The notes: a model not told the origin generated them from the sequence alone. Shown: positions 49,637-58,477, counted from the stretch's first letter. The stretch is 64,000 nucleotides of DNA from Stutzerimonas stutzeri RCH2 (GCF_000327065.1 NC_019936.1:2125001-2189000); one strand, 5' to 3'. Program-made: numbers and translations.

Positions 49637-50791
49637 TCAGGAGCAGCAACCGCCATGGCCCGATGTGGCCTGAGCCGTTGGGCAGCAACCGCTGGCATTG
49701 TCCGGAAGCTGCGCGGCTGCCAGGAGACCGGCCTTGATGATCAGCTCTGCCGGGACGGCCTCGTGCGTCGCATCGGCGACTTCTAGCGTCCGGCAGTTTG
49801 CATCGCCGCACGCCGAGCAACAGCGGCTTTCTCCCGCAGCCGCACCGAGCCACTGTTCGAGCGGTACGTCAGCAATCCATAGGCGATTCGATTCCAGTGG
49901 CGCCTGGGCGAAGTCCGCGGGGCTCAGTTGCGACGTTTCGAGGCGCACGTCAATTCCCAGGATGCGCAGTGCCTGGCGCAGATCCGCGGTCGCGTGCCGA
50001 ACGGCCTGCTCGGTAGCGCCGCAGCGGGGGCATGTCTCGCCATGTTCGTTCACCAGCCGCTGCCAACGGATCGTCAGGGTTTTCTTCATGGCGGTATTCC
50101 TATCGGATCGGGGAGGGCGTGGCTTCCGATTCGTCGGGGTTGCCCCTCGTGCATCGCTGGTGGTCGCATGCTGGAGCAGCAGGCTTTGCTGCTCCAACAC
50201 CAGTCCAAGAAACACCCTGAGCGCAGCATAGGCGTCGTTCGCCGCATATGCCTGCTGCGCTTCGGTCAAGCGCGCATTGGCCCAGTTCGAGGTGGCCACT
50301 CTGCGTGATTTCTCGATCCGTGTACCGAGTATCCCAGCCACGGCACCGCGCAGGCCGACCTGGCCTTTCTTGCCCTGATAGCGCAGTACCGAACCCAGGT
50401 CGAGCAGGCTGACCGGTTGAATGTTCAGCTTGCTGCGCAGCCGGGAATGATCGGATTTCAGGCCGAAACCGATCTTCACTATCCCCGGTGCCTGCAGCAC
50501 GGCACGAGCTGCCTCTGTACACCCAGGCATGCCGACCCGCAGCAGATAAGCCCGTTCTGCCGTGGCGAACTGGATCAGGTGCGGGCCGCTGGAAACTTCA
50601 CCTACCTTGAACGTGGGCTTGGATTCGGTATCGAAACCGATGCACGACGCCTGCAGGATTTCAGCTACCGCCAGCGCAAACTCGGCAGCTGTCGCGGGCA
50701 TGCTGATGCGCTCGAGCGACACCCCGGCGAATGCTGGCAGCCCGGCGATATCCGCCTGCTGGACGATGTGGATAATGGGCTTCTGGCTCAA
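49637..50791 (-). CDS. 3'-5' exonuclease (DEDDy) fused to DUF2703 domain
   Basis: One 384-residue frame joins two parts. Residues 1-205 form a DnaQ/RNase D-like 3'-5' exonuclease with intact catalytic residues: D54-x-E56 (GFDTES), D114 (GLKSDHSRL) and Y182-x3-D186 (YAANDAY). A Pro/Arg-rich linker (about 210-232) leads to a DUF2703 domain from M235 (MKKTLTIRWQRLV), which has Cys pairs (CPRCG, CCSACGDANC) and a Cys-rich end. The frame begins with TTG and has GAGGA upstream; M235 also has AGGA upstream, so the second domain may be made separately. Function unknown. Confidence 0.7.
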   Translation of the reverse strand: MSQKPIIHIVQQADIAGLPAFAGVSLERISMPATAAEFALAVAEILQASCIGFDTESKPTFKVGEVSSGPHLIQFATAERAYLLRVGMPGCTEAARAVLQAPGIVKIGFGLKSDHSRLRSKLNIQPVSLLDLGSVLRYQGKKGQVGLRGAVAGILGTRIEKSRRVATSNWANARLTEAQQAYAANDAYAALRVFLGLVLEQQSLLLQHATTSDARGATPTNRKPRPPRSDRNTAMKKTLTIRWQRLVNEHGETCPRCGATEQAVRHATADLRQALRILGIDVRLETSQLSPADFAQAPLESNRLWIADVPLEQWLGAAAGESRCCSACGDANCRTLEVADATHEAVPAELIIKAGLLAAAQLPDNASGCCPTAQATSGHGGCCS

Positions 50792-50858
50792 TCGTCGGTC
50801 CTCGAAGAATCAGCCGGTTCGGCGCTTGGGATCTTACCTGCACAGTCTAGAGTGCCTC

Positions 50859-50898
50859 GCCGGAGTGGACGCGAATGCTGGGCGTGCGCCACTCCGGC
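50859..50898 (-). terminator. GC hairpin after the PAS chemoreceptor gene
   Basis: GCCGGAGTGG (50859-50868) and CCACTCCGGC (50889-50898) form a perfect 10-bp stem 10 bases after the stop codon. There is no U tail. Confidence 0.4.
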
Positions 50899-50908
50899 AA
50901 GCATACCG

Positions 50909-52225
50909 TCAGGTCTTCAACTGGCTGGCGAACTGCCCGACAGCGCTGACTACCCGCTGTGCACCGTCCTGGATCTCGACGATCACCGCGCCGGCCTGGT
51001 TGGCGAATTCCAGTCCCTGTTCGGTTTGCTCACGGCTGACAGACATGCTGTGCACGGCGGCTTGAGCCAGGTCCTGGTTCTTCTGTACCACGCCGACAAT
51101 CTCCTTGGCAGCGGTGCTGGTACGGGCAGCCAGCTGGCGCACTTCATCGGCAACGACCGCGAAACCGCGGCCTTGGTCGCCGGCTCTGGCCGCTTCGATT
51201 GCGGCATTCAGGGCCAACAGGTTGGTTTGGTCGGCGATGCCGCTGATGGTCTTGAGGATGGCGCTGATCAGTTGCGATTGCTTGTCCAGCGCTTCGATGC
51301 CATCGGAGGCGTCCTGCATCTGCTGGGCGATGCGATGCATCACATCCACAGTCTGCTGAACCACCTGCGCGCCGCGCTGGGCACTGAGATCGGTGTGCTG
51401 CGAGGTGTCAAAGGCGATGGTCGCGGCCTCGGCGACCGCCAGTTCACGATTGACCTGATCGGTGATCACCGTGGCGAACTTGATGACCTTGTACAACTTG
51501 CCGTAGGCATCGTGAACCGGGTTGTACGAGGCCTCGAGCCAGACCGCCTGGCCGTGCGCGTCGATACGCTTGAAGCGCTCGGCAATGTACTCGCCGCGGT
51601 TCAGGCTGGCCCAGAACTCACGGTAGGCCGCAGATTCTGCCTCTTCACGCTCACAGAACATACGGTGATGCTTGCCCTTGATCTGTTCGAGGCGATAGCC
51701 CATGCCGTCCAGGAATCGCTGGTTGGCCGTGATGACATGCCCGCCGAGGTCGAACTCGATCACTGCAGTCGAGCGTAGCAGGGCGTTGATCACGCTCTCA
51801 TGCTCGCGGGACGCCTCGATGGTGCGGGTCAGGTTGGTGGCGCATAGCGTGAAATGGAGCAGCGTGCCGTTCGAGCTTTTGATTGGTTGCCAGATCGAAC
51901 GCAGCCAGGCCTCCTGACCATCGGCACGCAGCAATCGGTATGCACCACTGATGTGCTCGGCGCGCTGCATGGCCGTCTTGAGACGGGCGTAGTTCGGCTC
52001 GGCGCGAAACTGCGCAGTGAAGAAGTCATCCAGCGCGCGGCCGACGATGTCGTCACGGCGATAACCCATTTCGTTCAGGAATAACTCGTTGGCGTACTGG
52101 ATGCGTCCTTGCCGGTCCAGTTCCAGGACCATCATTTCCCTGTACAACGAGTCCTTGATCTGGCGGTCGGTCGCGACTTCCTCGCGTAGCTCGGCCAGTT
52201 CTCGTTTGAGGTGATTGTTGAACAT
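50909..52225 (-). CDS. Cytoplasmic PAS-PAS methyl-accepting chemotaxis protein
   Basis: A 438-residue soluble receptor with no membrane segment: an N-terminal coiled coil ([20 protein letters not shown]), two PAS domains (about 25-145 and 150-270; each with a GYR-type core, [11 protein letters not shown] and [11 protein letters not shown]) and an MCP signalling domain with the tip [22 protein letters not shown]. It resembles BdlA/Aer-type energy or redox sensors. ATG 52225 is chosen; ATG 52237 is possible. It may sense redox changes from quinoprotein respiration, but this is only a contextual guess. Confidence 0.85.
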   Translation of the reverse strand: MFNNHLKRELAELREEVATDRQIKDSLYREMMVLELDRQGRIQYANELFLNEMGYRRDDIVGRALDDFFTAQFRAEPNYARLKTAMQRAEHISGAYRLLRADGQEAWLRSIWQPIKSSNGTLLHFTLCATNLTRTIEASREHESVINALLRSTAVIEFDLGGHVITANQRFLDGMGYRLEQIKGKHHRMFCEREEAESAAYREFWASLNRGEYIAERFKRIDAHGQAVWLEASYNPVHDAYGKLYKVIKFATVITDQVNRELAVAEAATIAFDTSQHTDLSAQRGAQVVQQTVDVMHRIAQQMQDASDGIEALDKQSQLISAILKTISGIADQTNLLALNAAIEAARAGDQGRGFAVVADEVRQLAARTSTAAKEIVGVVQKNQDLAQAAVHSMSVSREQTEQGLEFANQAGAVIVEIQDGAQRVVSAVGQFASQLKT

Positions 52226-52356
52226 TCTTATTGGCATCCAGTGAAGGGCAGACTGCCCAGTCACGTCATCGGCGCCGTATGAGTTTTCGTTAGTGCAGGC
52301 TTTCTATGGGGTTGATTGAGGAACTGCATCGCCTCTGCTCTGCAGGTATGCACAGA

Positions 52357-53001
52357 TCACTTTTCCCAGCCGTGCGGGCAATCTTTGCAGCCCTCCATGT
52401 TGGTGCCTTGGAAGGTTGCGTAGTGGCGCCGAGCACCGGTCAGCACGGCATCGGCCAGGTTGGCGTCGTTAAGCTTGGCTTCCTGCAGGTTGGCGTCGGT
52501 CAGGTCGGCGCCCTTGAGGTCGGCCTTGCTCAGCCAGGTCATCTCCAGATCGGCGGCGTGCAGCTTGCTGCCGTGCATCTTCGCGCCGCTCATGCGCGCG
52601 AATTCCAGATAGGCACCCGTGAGATCGGCGCCCTTGAACTGTGCCGCTTGCGCGAACAGCCCCCAGCCCTGCACGGCGATCAGCCGGGCGTTGGTGAAGT
52701 TGGCCAGGCGCAGGTTGGCCTGTTGCAGGCTGGCCCGGTTCAGCGTGGCGCCGGTGAGGTCAGCTTTTTCCAGATTGGCCAGGTCGAGGTTGGCGTGGCG
52801 CAGGTTGGCGCCAGACAGGTTGGCCCCGGCGAGGTTGATGCGCCGCAGATCCTGATTGCTCAGGTCGGCGCCGCGCAGATCAGCATTGGGGCACTGACTA
52901 TCAGGCTGCAGGGTACAGCCGTTGACGGTCAGCGGGCCTTCCGCGGCAAACACGGCAGGGCTGGCGAGCAGGACCAGAAGCAGTCGGGAGAGCATTTTCA
53001 T
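52357..53001 (-). CDS. Pentapeptide repeat exported protein
   Basis: A 214-residue protein with a signal peptide (LSRLLLVLLASPAVFA) and then more than 20 pentapeptide repeats of the A(D/N)LxX type (ADLRGADLSNQDLRRINLAG and on), forming a right-handed quadrilateral beta-helix. It ends in CKDCPHGWEK. In P. putida a pentapeptide protein sits at the same place between pedR2 and pedE. It follows exaA on the same strand after 165 bases with a large hairpin between. ATG 53001 gives the signal peptide. Function unknown. Confidence 0.82.
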   Translation of the reverse strand: MKMLSRLLLVLLASPAVFAAEGPLTVNGCTLQPDSQCPNADLRGADLSNQDLRRINLAGANLSGANLRHANLDLANLEKADLTGATLNRASLQQANLRLANFTNARLIAVQGWGLFAQAAQFKGADLTGAYLEFARMSGAKMHGSKLHAADLEMTWLSKADLKGADLTDANLQEAKLNDANLADAVLTGARRHYATFQGTNMEGCKDCPHGWEK

Positions 53002-53042
53002 GGTGACGTTCCGAAAGAGTTTGGATGCGAGAAATGCGGTCG

Positions 53043-53105
53043 CGCGGCGGGTCTGGCTGGTGGGCGAGAGCGCCAACCCGAAGCCGACAGGCCAGACCCG
53101 CCGCG
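53043..53105 (-). other. Large hairpin between exaA and the pentapeptide gene
   Basis: Perfect 15-base inverted repeat: CGCGGCGGGTCTGGC (53043-53057) with GCCAGACCCGCCGCG (53091-53105), enclosing 33 bases. No U tail follows on the minus strand, so it is probably a partial terminator or an mRNA-stabilising 3' end that lets exaA be expressed above its downstream gene. Confidence 0.55.
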
Positions 53106-53166
53106 TGAACCGCTGTACCTCGATGCAATTGAGGCGTGCCCGTTGCTATGACGGGCAGGCTTCCGC

Positions 53167-55038
53167 TCATCGTTTGGCGGTCTTCTTCTCCCATTCCGGC
53201 AGTTTGAATACCCAGAATGAGCCGCCCTGCGCGACCGGCTTGGTCAGCACTGCCATATCGCCGCCCCACAGCGGTACGGCGCCGCCGTAGCCGACCGTCA
53301 CACCAATGTATTGCTCGCCGTCCTGTTCCCAGGTTACCGGCGGGGAAATCACGCCACTGCCGGTCTGGAACTTCCACAGCTCGTCACCGGTTTTCGCGTT
53401 GAAGGCCTTGAAATAGCCATCGCTGGTGCCGGTGAAGATGAGATTGCCCTTGGTCGCGAGTACGCCGGCCCACAACGGCAGTTTTTCCTTGTGCTCCCAC
53501 TCGATCTTGCCGGTGGTCGGGTTCATCGCGCGCAGGATGCCGACGTGGTCGTCGTACATGCGCTTGATGCGGAAACCCTGGCCCAGGTAGGCGGAGCCTT
53601 TCTTGTAGCTGACTTCCTCGGTCCAGTAGTCCTCCTTCCAGTGGTTGGCCGGCACGTAGAACAGGCCGGTGTCCTGGCTGTAGGCCATGGGATTCCAGTT
53701 CTTGCCGCCGAGGAAGGGCGGCGAGACTTCGACTGACTTGCCGTGCTTTTCGCCTGGTTCCGGTTTGGGTGGGCGCTGACCTTGGTTTTCTACTGGTCGG
53801 CCGGTTTTCAGATCGATATGGCTGGCCCAGGTGATGCCGTCGACGAAGGGGAAGGCGTTCTGCAGCTTGCCGTCCTTGCGGTCGACCACATAAAAGAAGC
53901 CGTTGCGATCGGCGTGCGCGGTGGCCTTGACGGTCTTGCCGTTGTTGTCCTTGTAGTCGAACAGCACCAGCTCGTTGTTGCCGGAGAAGTCCCAGGCATC
54001 GTTCGGAGTGTGCTGGTAGAACCACTTCACCTCGCCGGTGCTCGGATCGACGCCGACCTGGCCAGAGGTGTAGAGGCTGTCGTAGTCCTTCGGGTTGCCG
54101 CCATCACTGGTGCGTTCCCAGCCGTTCCATGGGGCGGGGTTGCCGGCCCCGACGATGATGGTGTTGGTTTCCGGGTCGAAGCTGGCGCTCTGCCACGGTG
54201 CCCCGCCGCCCTGGCTCCAGGCTTCCTTTTTGCCGGTCGGGTGGTTGGGATCGTCTGGCCAGGAAGGCGCCTTGATGTCGCCGGTTGGCGTGCTGTCCTT
54301 GCCGTTGAGACGGCCCATGTGGCCCTCGACGAAGGGGCGCATCCAGACTTCCTCGCCGGTCTCCGGGTCGCGGGCAAACAGCTTGCCGACGATGCCGAAC
54401 TCGTCGCCCGAGCTGCCGTGCACCAGCAGCACCTTGCCGGTCTTGCCGTCCTTCACCAGGGTCGGTGCGCCGGTCATGGTGTAGCCCGCGGCGTGATCAC
54501 CAAACTTCTTGTTCCAGACGACCTTGCCGGTGTCCTTGTTCAGTGCGACCACACGAGCATCGAGGGTGCCGAAGTAGATCTTGTCGCCATAGATGGCGGC
54601 GCCGCGGTTGACCACGTCACAGCATGGGCGGATGTCGTCGGGCAGGCGATGGGCGTAGCTCCACAGGCGCTTGCCGGTCTTGGCATCCAGGGCGAACACC
54701 CGTGAATACGAGCCGGTCACGTAGATCACGCCGTCATGCACGATGGCCTGGGACTCCTGCCCGCGCTGTTTTTCGTCACCGAAGGAGAATGACCAGGCGG
54801 GAGTCAGCTTGAACACGTTGCTCTCGTTGACTTGCGCCAGCGGGCTCCAGCGTTGTGCATTGGTGCCCATGCCGTACTGCAGCACGTTGGCGGTGGAAAG
54901 ATGGTCGTTGGCGATGTCTTCCCAGCTGACCGGTTTGGCATGCGCGGCACCGGCCAGTGCCAGGCTGCCCGCCAGTGCAAGGTAGTGCACGGCGATGGCG
55001 AGTGGGCGTTTGCTGCCGGGGTTCGATCTTGTTGTCAT
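53167..55038 (-). CDS. exaA: Quinoprotein ethanol dehydrogenase, calcium type (ExaA/PedE)
   Basis: A periplasmic PQQ-dependent alcohol dehydrogenase that passes electrons to cytochrome c-550. The 623-residue protein has a signal peptide ending AGAAHA (about 34), the eight-blade tryptophan-docking propeller, adjacent Cys139-Cys140 (RPCCDV), metal ligands E213 (GDEFG) and N300 (GNPAPWN) and the catalytic D350 (AWDFSGNN). The residue two after it is Ser352, as in P. aeruginosa ExaA, so it should use Ca2+. ATG 55038 has AAGGGA upstream; an upstream frame is rejected. Two palindromes and an AATAAT -10 box precede it. Confidence 0.95.
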   Translation of the reverse strand: MTTRSNPGSKRPLAIAVHYLALAGSLALAGAAHAKPVSWEDIANDHLSTANVLQYGMGTNAQRWSPLAQVNESNVFKLTPAWSFSFGDEKQRGQESQAIVHDGVIYVTGSYSRVFALDAKTGKRLWSYAHRLPDDIRPCCDVVNRGAAIYGDKIYFGTLDARVVALNKDTGKVVWNKKFGDHAAGYTMTGAPTLVKDGKTGKVLLVHGSSGDEFGIVGKLFARDPETGEEVWMRPFVEGHMGRLNGKDSTPTGDIKAPSWPDDPNHPTGKKEAWSQGGGAPWQSASFDPETNTIIVGAGNPAPWNGWERTSDGGNPKDYDSLYTSGQVGVDPSTGEVKWFYQHTPNDAWDFSGNNELVLFDYKDNNGKTVKATAHADRNGFFYVVDRKDGKLQNAFPFVDGITWASHIDLKTGRPVENQGQRPPKPEPGEKHGKSVEVSPPFLGGKNWNPMAYSQDTGLFYVPANHWKEDYWTEEVSYKKGSAYLGQGFRIKRMYDDHVGILRAMNPTTGKIEWEHKEKLPLWAGVLATKGNLIFTGTSDGYFKAFNAKTGDELWKFQTGSGVISPPVTWEQDGEQYIGVTVGYGGAVPLWGGDMAVLTKPVAQGGSFWVFKLPEWEKKTAKR

Positions 55039-55099
55039 GGTTGCGATTCCCTTGGTCGATTCGGACAAGGCCGCCGTATAGCGGTGGCCTGGCGATTCC

Positions 55100-55165
55100 A
55101 TTATTGAGAGCGCGCGGTGAGAGCCGACACGGAAAAGCTCCCGCCGATGCCGGGAATCCTTCCCG
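55100..55165 (-). promoter_or_regulatory. exaA promoter: two GGGAA-N3-TTCCC sites and -10 box
   Basis: On the minus strand, a perfect CGGGAA-TCC-TTCCCG (55151-55165, centre 55158) and a degenerate ACGGAA-AAG-CTCCCG (55129-55143, centre 55136) are 22 bases apart. A -10-like AATAAT lies at 55100-55105, 31 bases from the inner centre, giving positions near -43 and -65. This is the same geometry as at the TonB receptor promoter. Confidence 0.6.
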
Positions 55166-55224
55166 AACCCCGGGTGATTTAGCCTTGCTACCAGTGCGGT
55201 GCCAAAGGTGGTGGTAAAACCCAG

Positions 55225-55238
55225 TACCAAGGGAGGAG
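55225..55238 (+). promoter_or_regulatory. TACCAAGG-type element upstream of pedF
   Basis: CAGTACCAAGGGAGGAG, element core at 55225-55238, 109-122 bases before the pedF ATG. A related element lies at nearly the same distance before pedH. TACCAG at 55189 and TGCCAAAGG at 55200 may be degenerate copies. Confidence 0.4.
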
Positions 55239-55346
55239 ATGCAGGCATCCAAAGCAGGATTCTGCCGGCCCGCCCGCACGGCCAACATGACCACCATGCG
55301 CTCCGATGGGGCTGTTGCACAGGTTCTCGAATAGAGGGTGGTAGTC

Positions 55347-55784
55347 ATGAATAACAAGATCTTTTTGCGCTCACTGCTGGCAGCGGGTGTCCTCGGTATG
55401 TCCGGCCTGGTAATGGCGCATGGCGACGTGACGCCGCAGGCCGTCAACACCAAGGGCCTGCCGGCGCTCGGTGAAGAATGGCTGGAAGAAAACCCCTATC
55501 GCGCACCGAGCGAACATCATGATCTGGCGGTGCAGATCGGTTCCTCCGCGTACAACCAGAACTGTGCCCGCTGCCATGGTCTCGAGGCGATCTCCGGTGG
55601 TATCGCACCCGATCTGCGCGAGCTCGAAGCCAGCTACGACGGTGACGAGTGGTACAAGGAGCGCGTGATCAACGGCGCAGTCCGCGATGGTGCCGTGTAC
55701 ATGCCGCGCATGGCGGACACCCTCAGCCAGGAAGCGCTGTGGGCGATCCGCACCTATATTGAAAGCGAAGCGGCCAAGCAGTGA
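55347..55784 (+). CDS. pedF: Cytochrome c-550 PedF
   Basis: The electron acceptor of the quinoprotein alcohol dehydrogenases. The 145-residue preprotein has a signal peptide (LLAAGVLGMSGLVMA), a haem-binding C73-AR-C76-H77 and a probable axial Met in GAVYMPRMADTLS (M119). The start ATG 55347 has GAGGGT upstream (GTG 55338 unlikely). The next gene starts in its stop codon (TGATG), so the four following plus-strand genes probably form one transcript. Confidence 0.93.
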   Translation: MNNKIFLRSLLAAGVLGMSGLVMAHGDVTPQAVNTKGLPALGEEWLEENPYRAPSEHHDLAVQIGSSAYNQNCARCHGLEAISGGIAPDLRELEASYDGDEWYKERVINGAVRDGAVYMPRMADTLSQEALWAIRTYIESEAAKQ

Positions 55785-56698
55785 TGAACGCCGCGCGGCT
55801 GGTCCTCGCGCTGTGGTTGACCCTTTGCGGCGCGTTGGCGCAGGCGGAGATCGTCAAGGTGCGTGCATTCGATGACATCATCGAGTCCGGCGTGCTCAAG
55901 GTGGCGATGTACGAGAAGTTTCCTCCGTATAGCTACCTCCATGACGGCGAGCCGCGTGGTGTCGATGTGGAGCTGGCACGCAAGCTCGCCGAAGGCCTGG
56001 GCCTGAAACTGCAGGTTCTGTGGGTGACGCCGGACGAAACCCTTGACGACGATCTGCGCAATTTCATCTGGAAAGGCCACTACCTGAGGCCGGATGTGCT
56101 GGCCGATGTGATGCTGCGCGTGCCCTACGACCGCGAGTTCGCCTACAAGCGCAACGAGCTGGGTGAGGTGATCAACGAGCTGGTGGTGATGTTCGGCCCC
56201 TACCAGCGCGAGCGCTGGCAGGCGGCCTACGATGACCGGCGCATCGATGAAGTGCCAAGCGTCGCGATCTTCCAGTACCACCCGATTGGCGTCGAGGTCG
56301 ACAGTGTGCCCTCGTTCTACCTCTCCTCGGTATTCGAAGGTCGGCTGGCGAAGAACACTCACCATTATCCGAGCGTGTCGCAGGCGTTCGCCGCCATGCA
56401 GCAGGGCGAGGTGGATGCCACCATGGCCATGCGCGGGGAAGTCGAGTGGCTGCTTGCGAAGGCCGATGATGAGCATCTAAAACTTGCCGAGAACGCCTAT
56501 CCGAACATGGGCAAGCAGGTCTGGGACCTGGGGATGGCCGTACATGAATCCAACCGACAACTGGCCTACGCGCTGGAAGAGGCGCTGGAACCACTGATTC
56601 TCGAAGGCGAGCTGGCGAAGCTCTATGCCCGCCACGGTTTGACTTACGAGTTGCCCGGGTTGTACCAGGATGTGGAGAGCGACGTGGCCGGGCGCTAA
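55784..56698 (+). CDS. Quinoprotein dehydrogenase-associated substrate-binding protein
   Basis: A 304-residue protein with a signal peptide (LVLALWLTLCGALAQAE) and a type 2 periplasmic binding fold (SGVLKVAMYEKFPPYSYLHDGEPRG, VELARKLAEGLGLKLQV, QAFAAMQQGEVDATMAMRGE). Its family is the MxaJ/XoxJ-like group seen beside quinoprotein dehydrogenases, thought to help build or activate them rather than feed a transporter. ATG 55784 overlaps the pedF stop by one base; GTG 55781 is an alternative. Confidence 0.88.
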   Translation: MNAARLVLALWLTLCGALAQAEIVKVRAFDDIIESGVLKVAMYEKFPPYSYLHDGEPRGVDVELARKLAEGLGLKLQVLWVTPDETLDDDLRNFIWKGHYLRPDVLADVMLRVPYDREFAYKRNELGEVINELVVMFGPYQRERWQAAYDDRRIDEVPSVAIFQYHPIGVEVDSVPSFYLSSVFEGRLAKNTHHYPSVSQAFAAMQQGEVDATMAMRGEVEWLLAKADDEHLKLAENAYPNMGKQVWDLGMAVHESNRQLAYALEEALEPLILEGELAKLYARHGLTYELPGLYQDVESDVAGR

Positions 56699-56748
56699 CC
56701 GGCTGCGCCATGCCGATCCCGCTGCGGATCGCCGTTCGAGGAGTCGAC

Positions 56749-57495
56749 ATGAGCGCCCGAATCTTGCTGCTGCTGTTTGCCTTCCATGCGTCGACTGCTG
56801 TGGCGGCCGAGGCTGACCCGCTGCAATCGGTGATGTGGGAGTACCACCACAAGGGCTTGCTCAACAGCGAGCCTTACGTGTTCGACGAGCGCGTACAGGT
56901 GCACGTGCCACCGTTCGCCGAGGATTCCCGGCAGGTGCCGGTGCATATCGACGCCCGCGCCCTGGGTGACGATGTGGTGCGCATCGAGGCCTGGGCCGAC
57001 CTCAACCCCATCCCACGTATCTTCACCTTTACTCCAGACGACCAGGTCGTGCCGCTGGTGGCGATCCGCATTCGGGTGCAACAGGCGACGCCGATCCGCG
57101 CCGCTGTGCTGACCCGCGATGGCGTCTGGCATATCGGCTCGGCGCGGGTCGATGCAGCTGGTGGCGGCTGCACAGCGCCAAGCGTTGTGCGCGCGCAAGC
57201 GGGCTGGGAAGACCACCTGGGCGAGGTGGTTGGTGCGCGCTTCCCCCGCGGCGAGTTCAGCCGGTTGCGCCTGCAGGTATCCCATCCCATGGATAACGGT
57301 CTGGTCGGCGGTATTCCGGAATTCTTCCTCAACCAGGCCGAGTTGCGCGATGCAGACGGCAAGGTCATGGCGGAGCTGGAGCTGTATCCCGCGGTGGCGG
57401 AAAACCCGAACCTGAGCCTGGAAGTGAAGGGCGTTCAGGAAACCCGTTTGTGGTTGCGCGACAACAACGGCAACGAGTTCGAAGCCGCATTCTGA
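56749..57495 (+). CDS. Quinoprotein dehydrogenase-associated SoxYZ-like carrier
   Basis: A 248-residue exported protein. Signal peptide (ILLLLFAFHASTAVAA), a SoxY-like region to about residue 145 with GGGC141-TAP, then a SoxZ-like half (HPMDNGL, FFLNQAELRDADGKVMAELEL). In the sulfur-oxidation system the SoxY Cys carries the substrate on a GGCGG arm; here the Cys is inside the fused chain. Together with the zinc hydrolase downstream it makes the proposed 'quinoprotein relay'. ATG 56749 follows CGAGGAG. The reaction is not known. Confidence 0.87.
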   Translation: MSARILLLLFAFHASTAVAAEADPLQSVMWEYHHKGLLNSEPYVFDERVQVHVPPFAEDSRQVPVHIDARALGDDVVRIEAWADLNPIPRIFTFTPDDQVVPLVAIRIRVQQATPIRAAVLTRDGVWHIGSARVDAAGGGCTAPSVVRAQAGWEDHLGEVVGARFPRGEFSRLRLQVSHPMDNGLVGGIPEFFLNQAELRDADGKVMAELELYPAVAENPNLSLEVKGVQETRLWLRDNNGNEFEAAF

Positions 57496-57542
57496 CTGCA
57501 CCGCGCAATCCGCGAGTAAGCAAACCAAGCCAAGGAGGCGTC

Positions 57543-58472
57543 ATGCGCCTGTTCATGCTGATCTTCGCCTTCTGTATGACGCTACCCGTGCAGGCCGAGC
57601 TGAGCTACACGCTGCAGCCACGGCAGATCGCCGATGGGGTCTGGCTGCTGGAAGGTTCGACCGACAACTTCGACAAGCGCAATGGCGGCAATATCGTCAA
57701 TACAGGTTTCATTGTCGGTGATGCAGGGGTCATCGTTATCGACACTGGGCCGTCCAGGCTCTATGGCGAGGCAATGCGCGCGGCCATCTCCCGCGTCACT
57801 GACCTTCCAGTGACCAAGGTTCTGCTCACTCACCATCACCCCGATCACGTACTGGGCAACCAGGCGTTTGCTGATGTGCCGATCGCGGCGCTGGCTGGCA
57901 CCACCGAGCTGCTGCGCGAGCAGGGCAACGCGATGGCCGAGAACATGTATCGTCTGGTTGGCGACTGGATGCGCGGCACTGAAGTCGTGTTGCCAAGCGA
58001 AACCGTTGAGTCGGGCACGCTGGAAGTCGCTGGGCGTTCCCTGCGCTTGCTGGCACTGCGCGGGCATACCGGCGCCGATCTGGCCATTCTCGACGAGCGC
58101 AGTGGCGTGCTTTTCGCTGGTGACATTCTCTTCTTCCAGCGCGCCCTGACCACGCCGAACAGCCCCGGCTTGGACGTCTGGCTGGACGATCTGACGACAC
58201 TCGAGGCGTTGCCCTGGAAACGGCTGGTTGCCGGTCACGGCCCGGTTGCCGACGATGCCGAGCCGTTCCGGCAGATGCGGGATTACCTCGGCTGGCTGGA
58301 CGGCCTGCTACGCGATGCGGCGAGCAGCGGGGCGGACATGAATGAGGTGATCCAGAGCCCGATACCCGAGCGTTTCGCCGGCATCAGCCTGACTCGTTTC
58401 GAGTTGATCCGGAGCGTCAGCCACCTGTATCCGCGCTACGAGGTCGACGCGCTGCAGCGCGTCGACCAGTAA
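57543..58472 (+). CDS. Quinoprotein relay system zinc metallohydrolase 1
   Basis: A 309-residue exported metallo-beta-lactamase-fold hydrolase: signal peptide (MLIFAFCMTLPVQA), then H97-H-H99-P-D101-H102 (THHHPDH), later GHTGAD and AGHGPVADD, giving two zinc sites. The family is confined to quinoprotein loci, next to SoxYZ-like carriers. The substrate is unknown. ATG 57543 has AAGGAGG upstream. Its stop is five bases from the end of the converging binding-protein gene. Confidence 0.9.
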   Translation: MRLFMLIFAFCMTLPVQAELSYTLQPRQIADGVWLLEGSTDNFDKRNGGNIVNTGFIVGDAGVIVIDTGPSRLYGEAMRAAISRVTDLPVTKVLLTHHHPDHVLGNQAFADVPIAALAGTTELLREQGNAMAENMYRLVGDWMRGTEVVLPSETVESGTLEVAGRSLRLLALRGHTGADLAILDERSGVLFAGDILFFQRALTTPNSPGLDVWLDDLTTLEALPWKRLVAGHGPVADDAEPFRQMRDYLGWLDGLLRDAASSGADMNEVIQSPIPERFAGISLTRFELIRSVSHLYPRYEVDALQRVDQ

Positions 58473-58477
58473 CGACG

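Noticed and set aside
53001..53105. CRISPR-like or repeat-array interpretation of the inverted repeat
   Set aside because: Only one inverted pair, no direct-repeat series; it is a hairpin. No CRISPR array was seen anywhere in the window.
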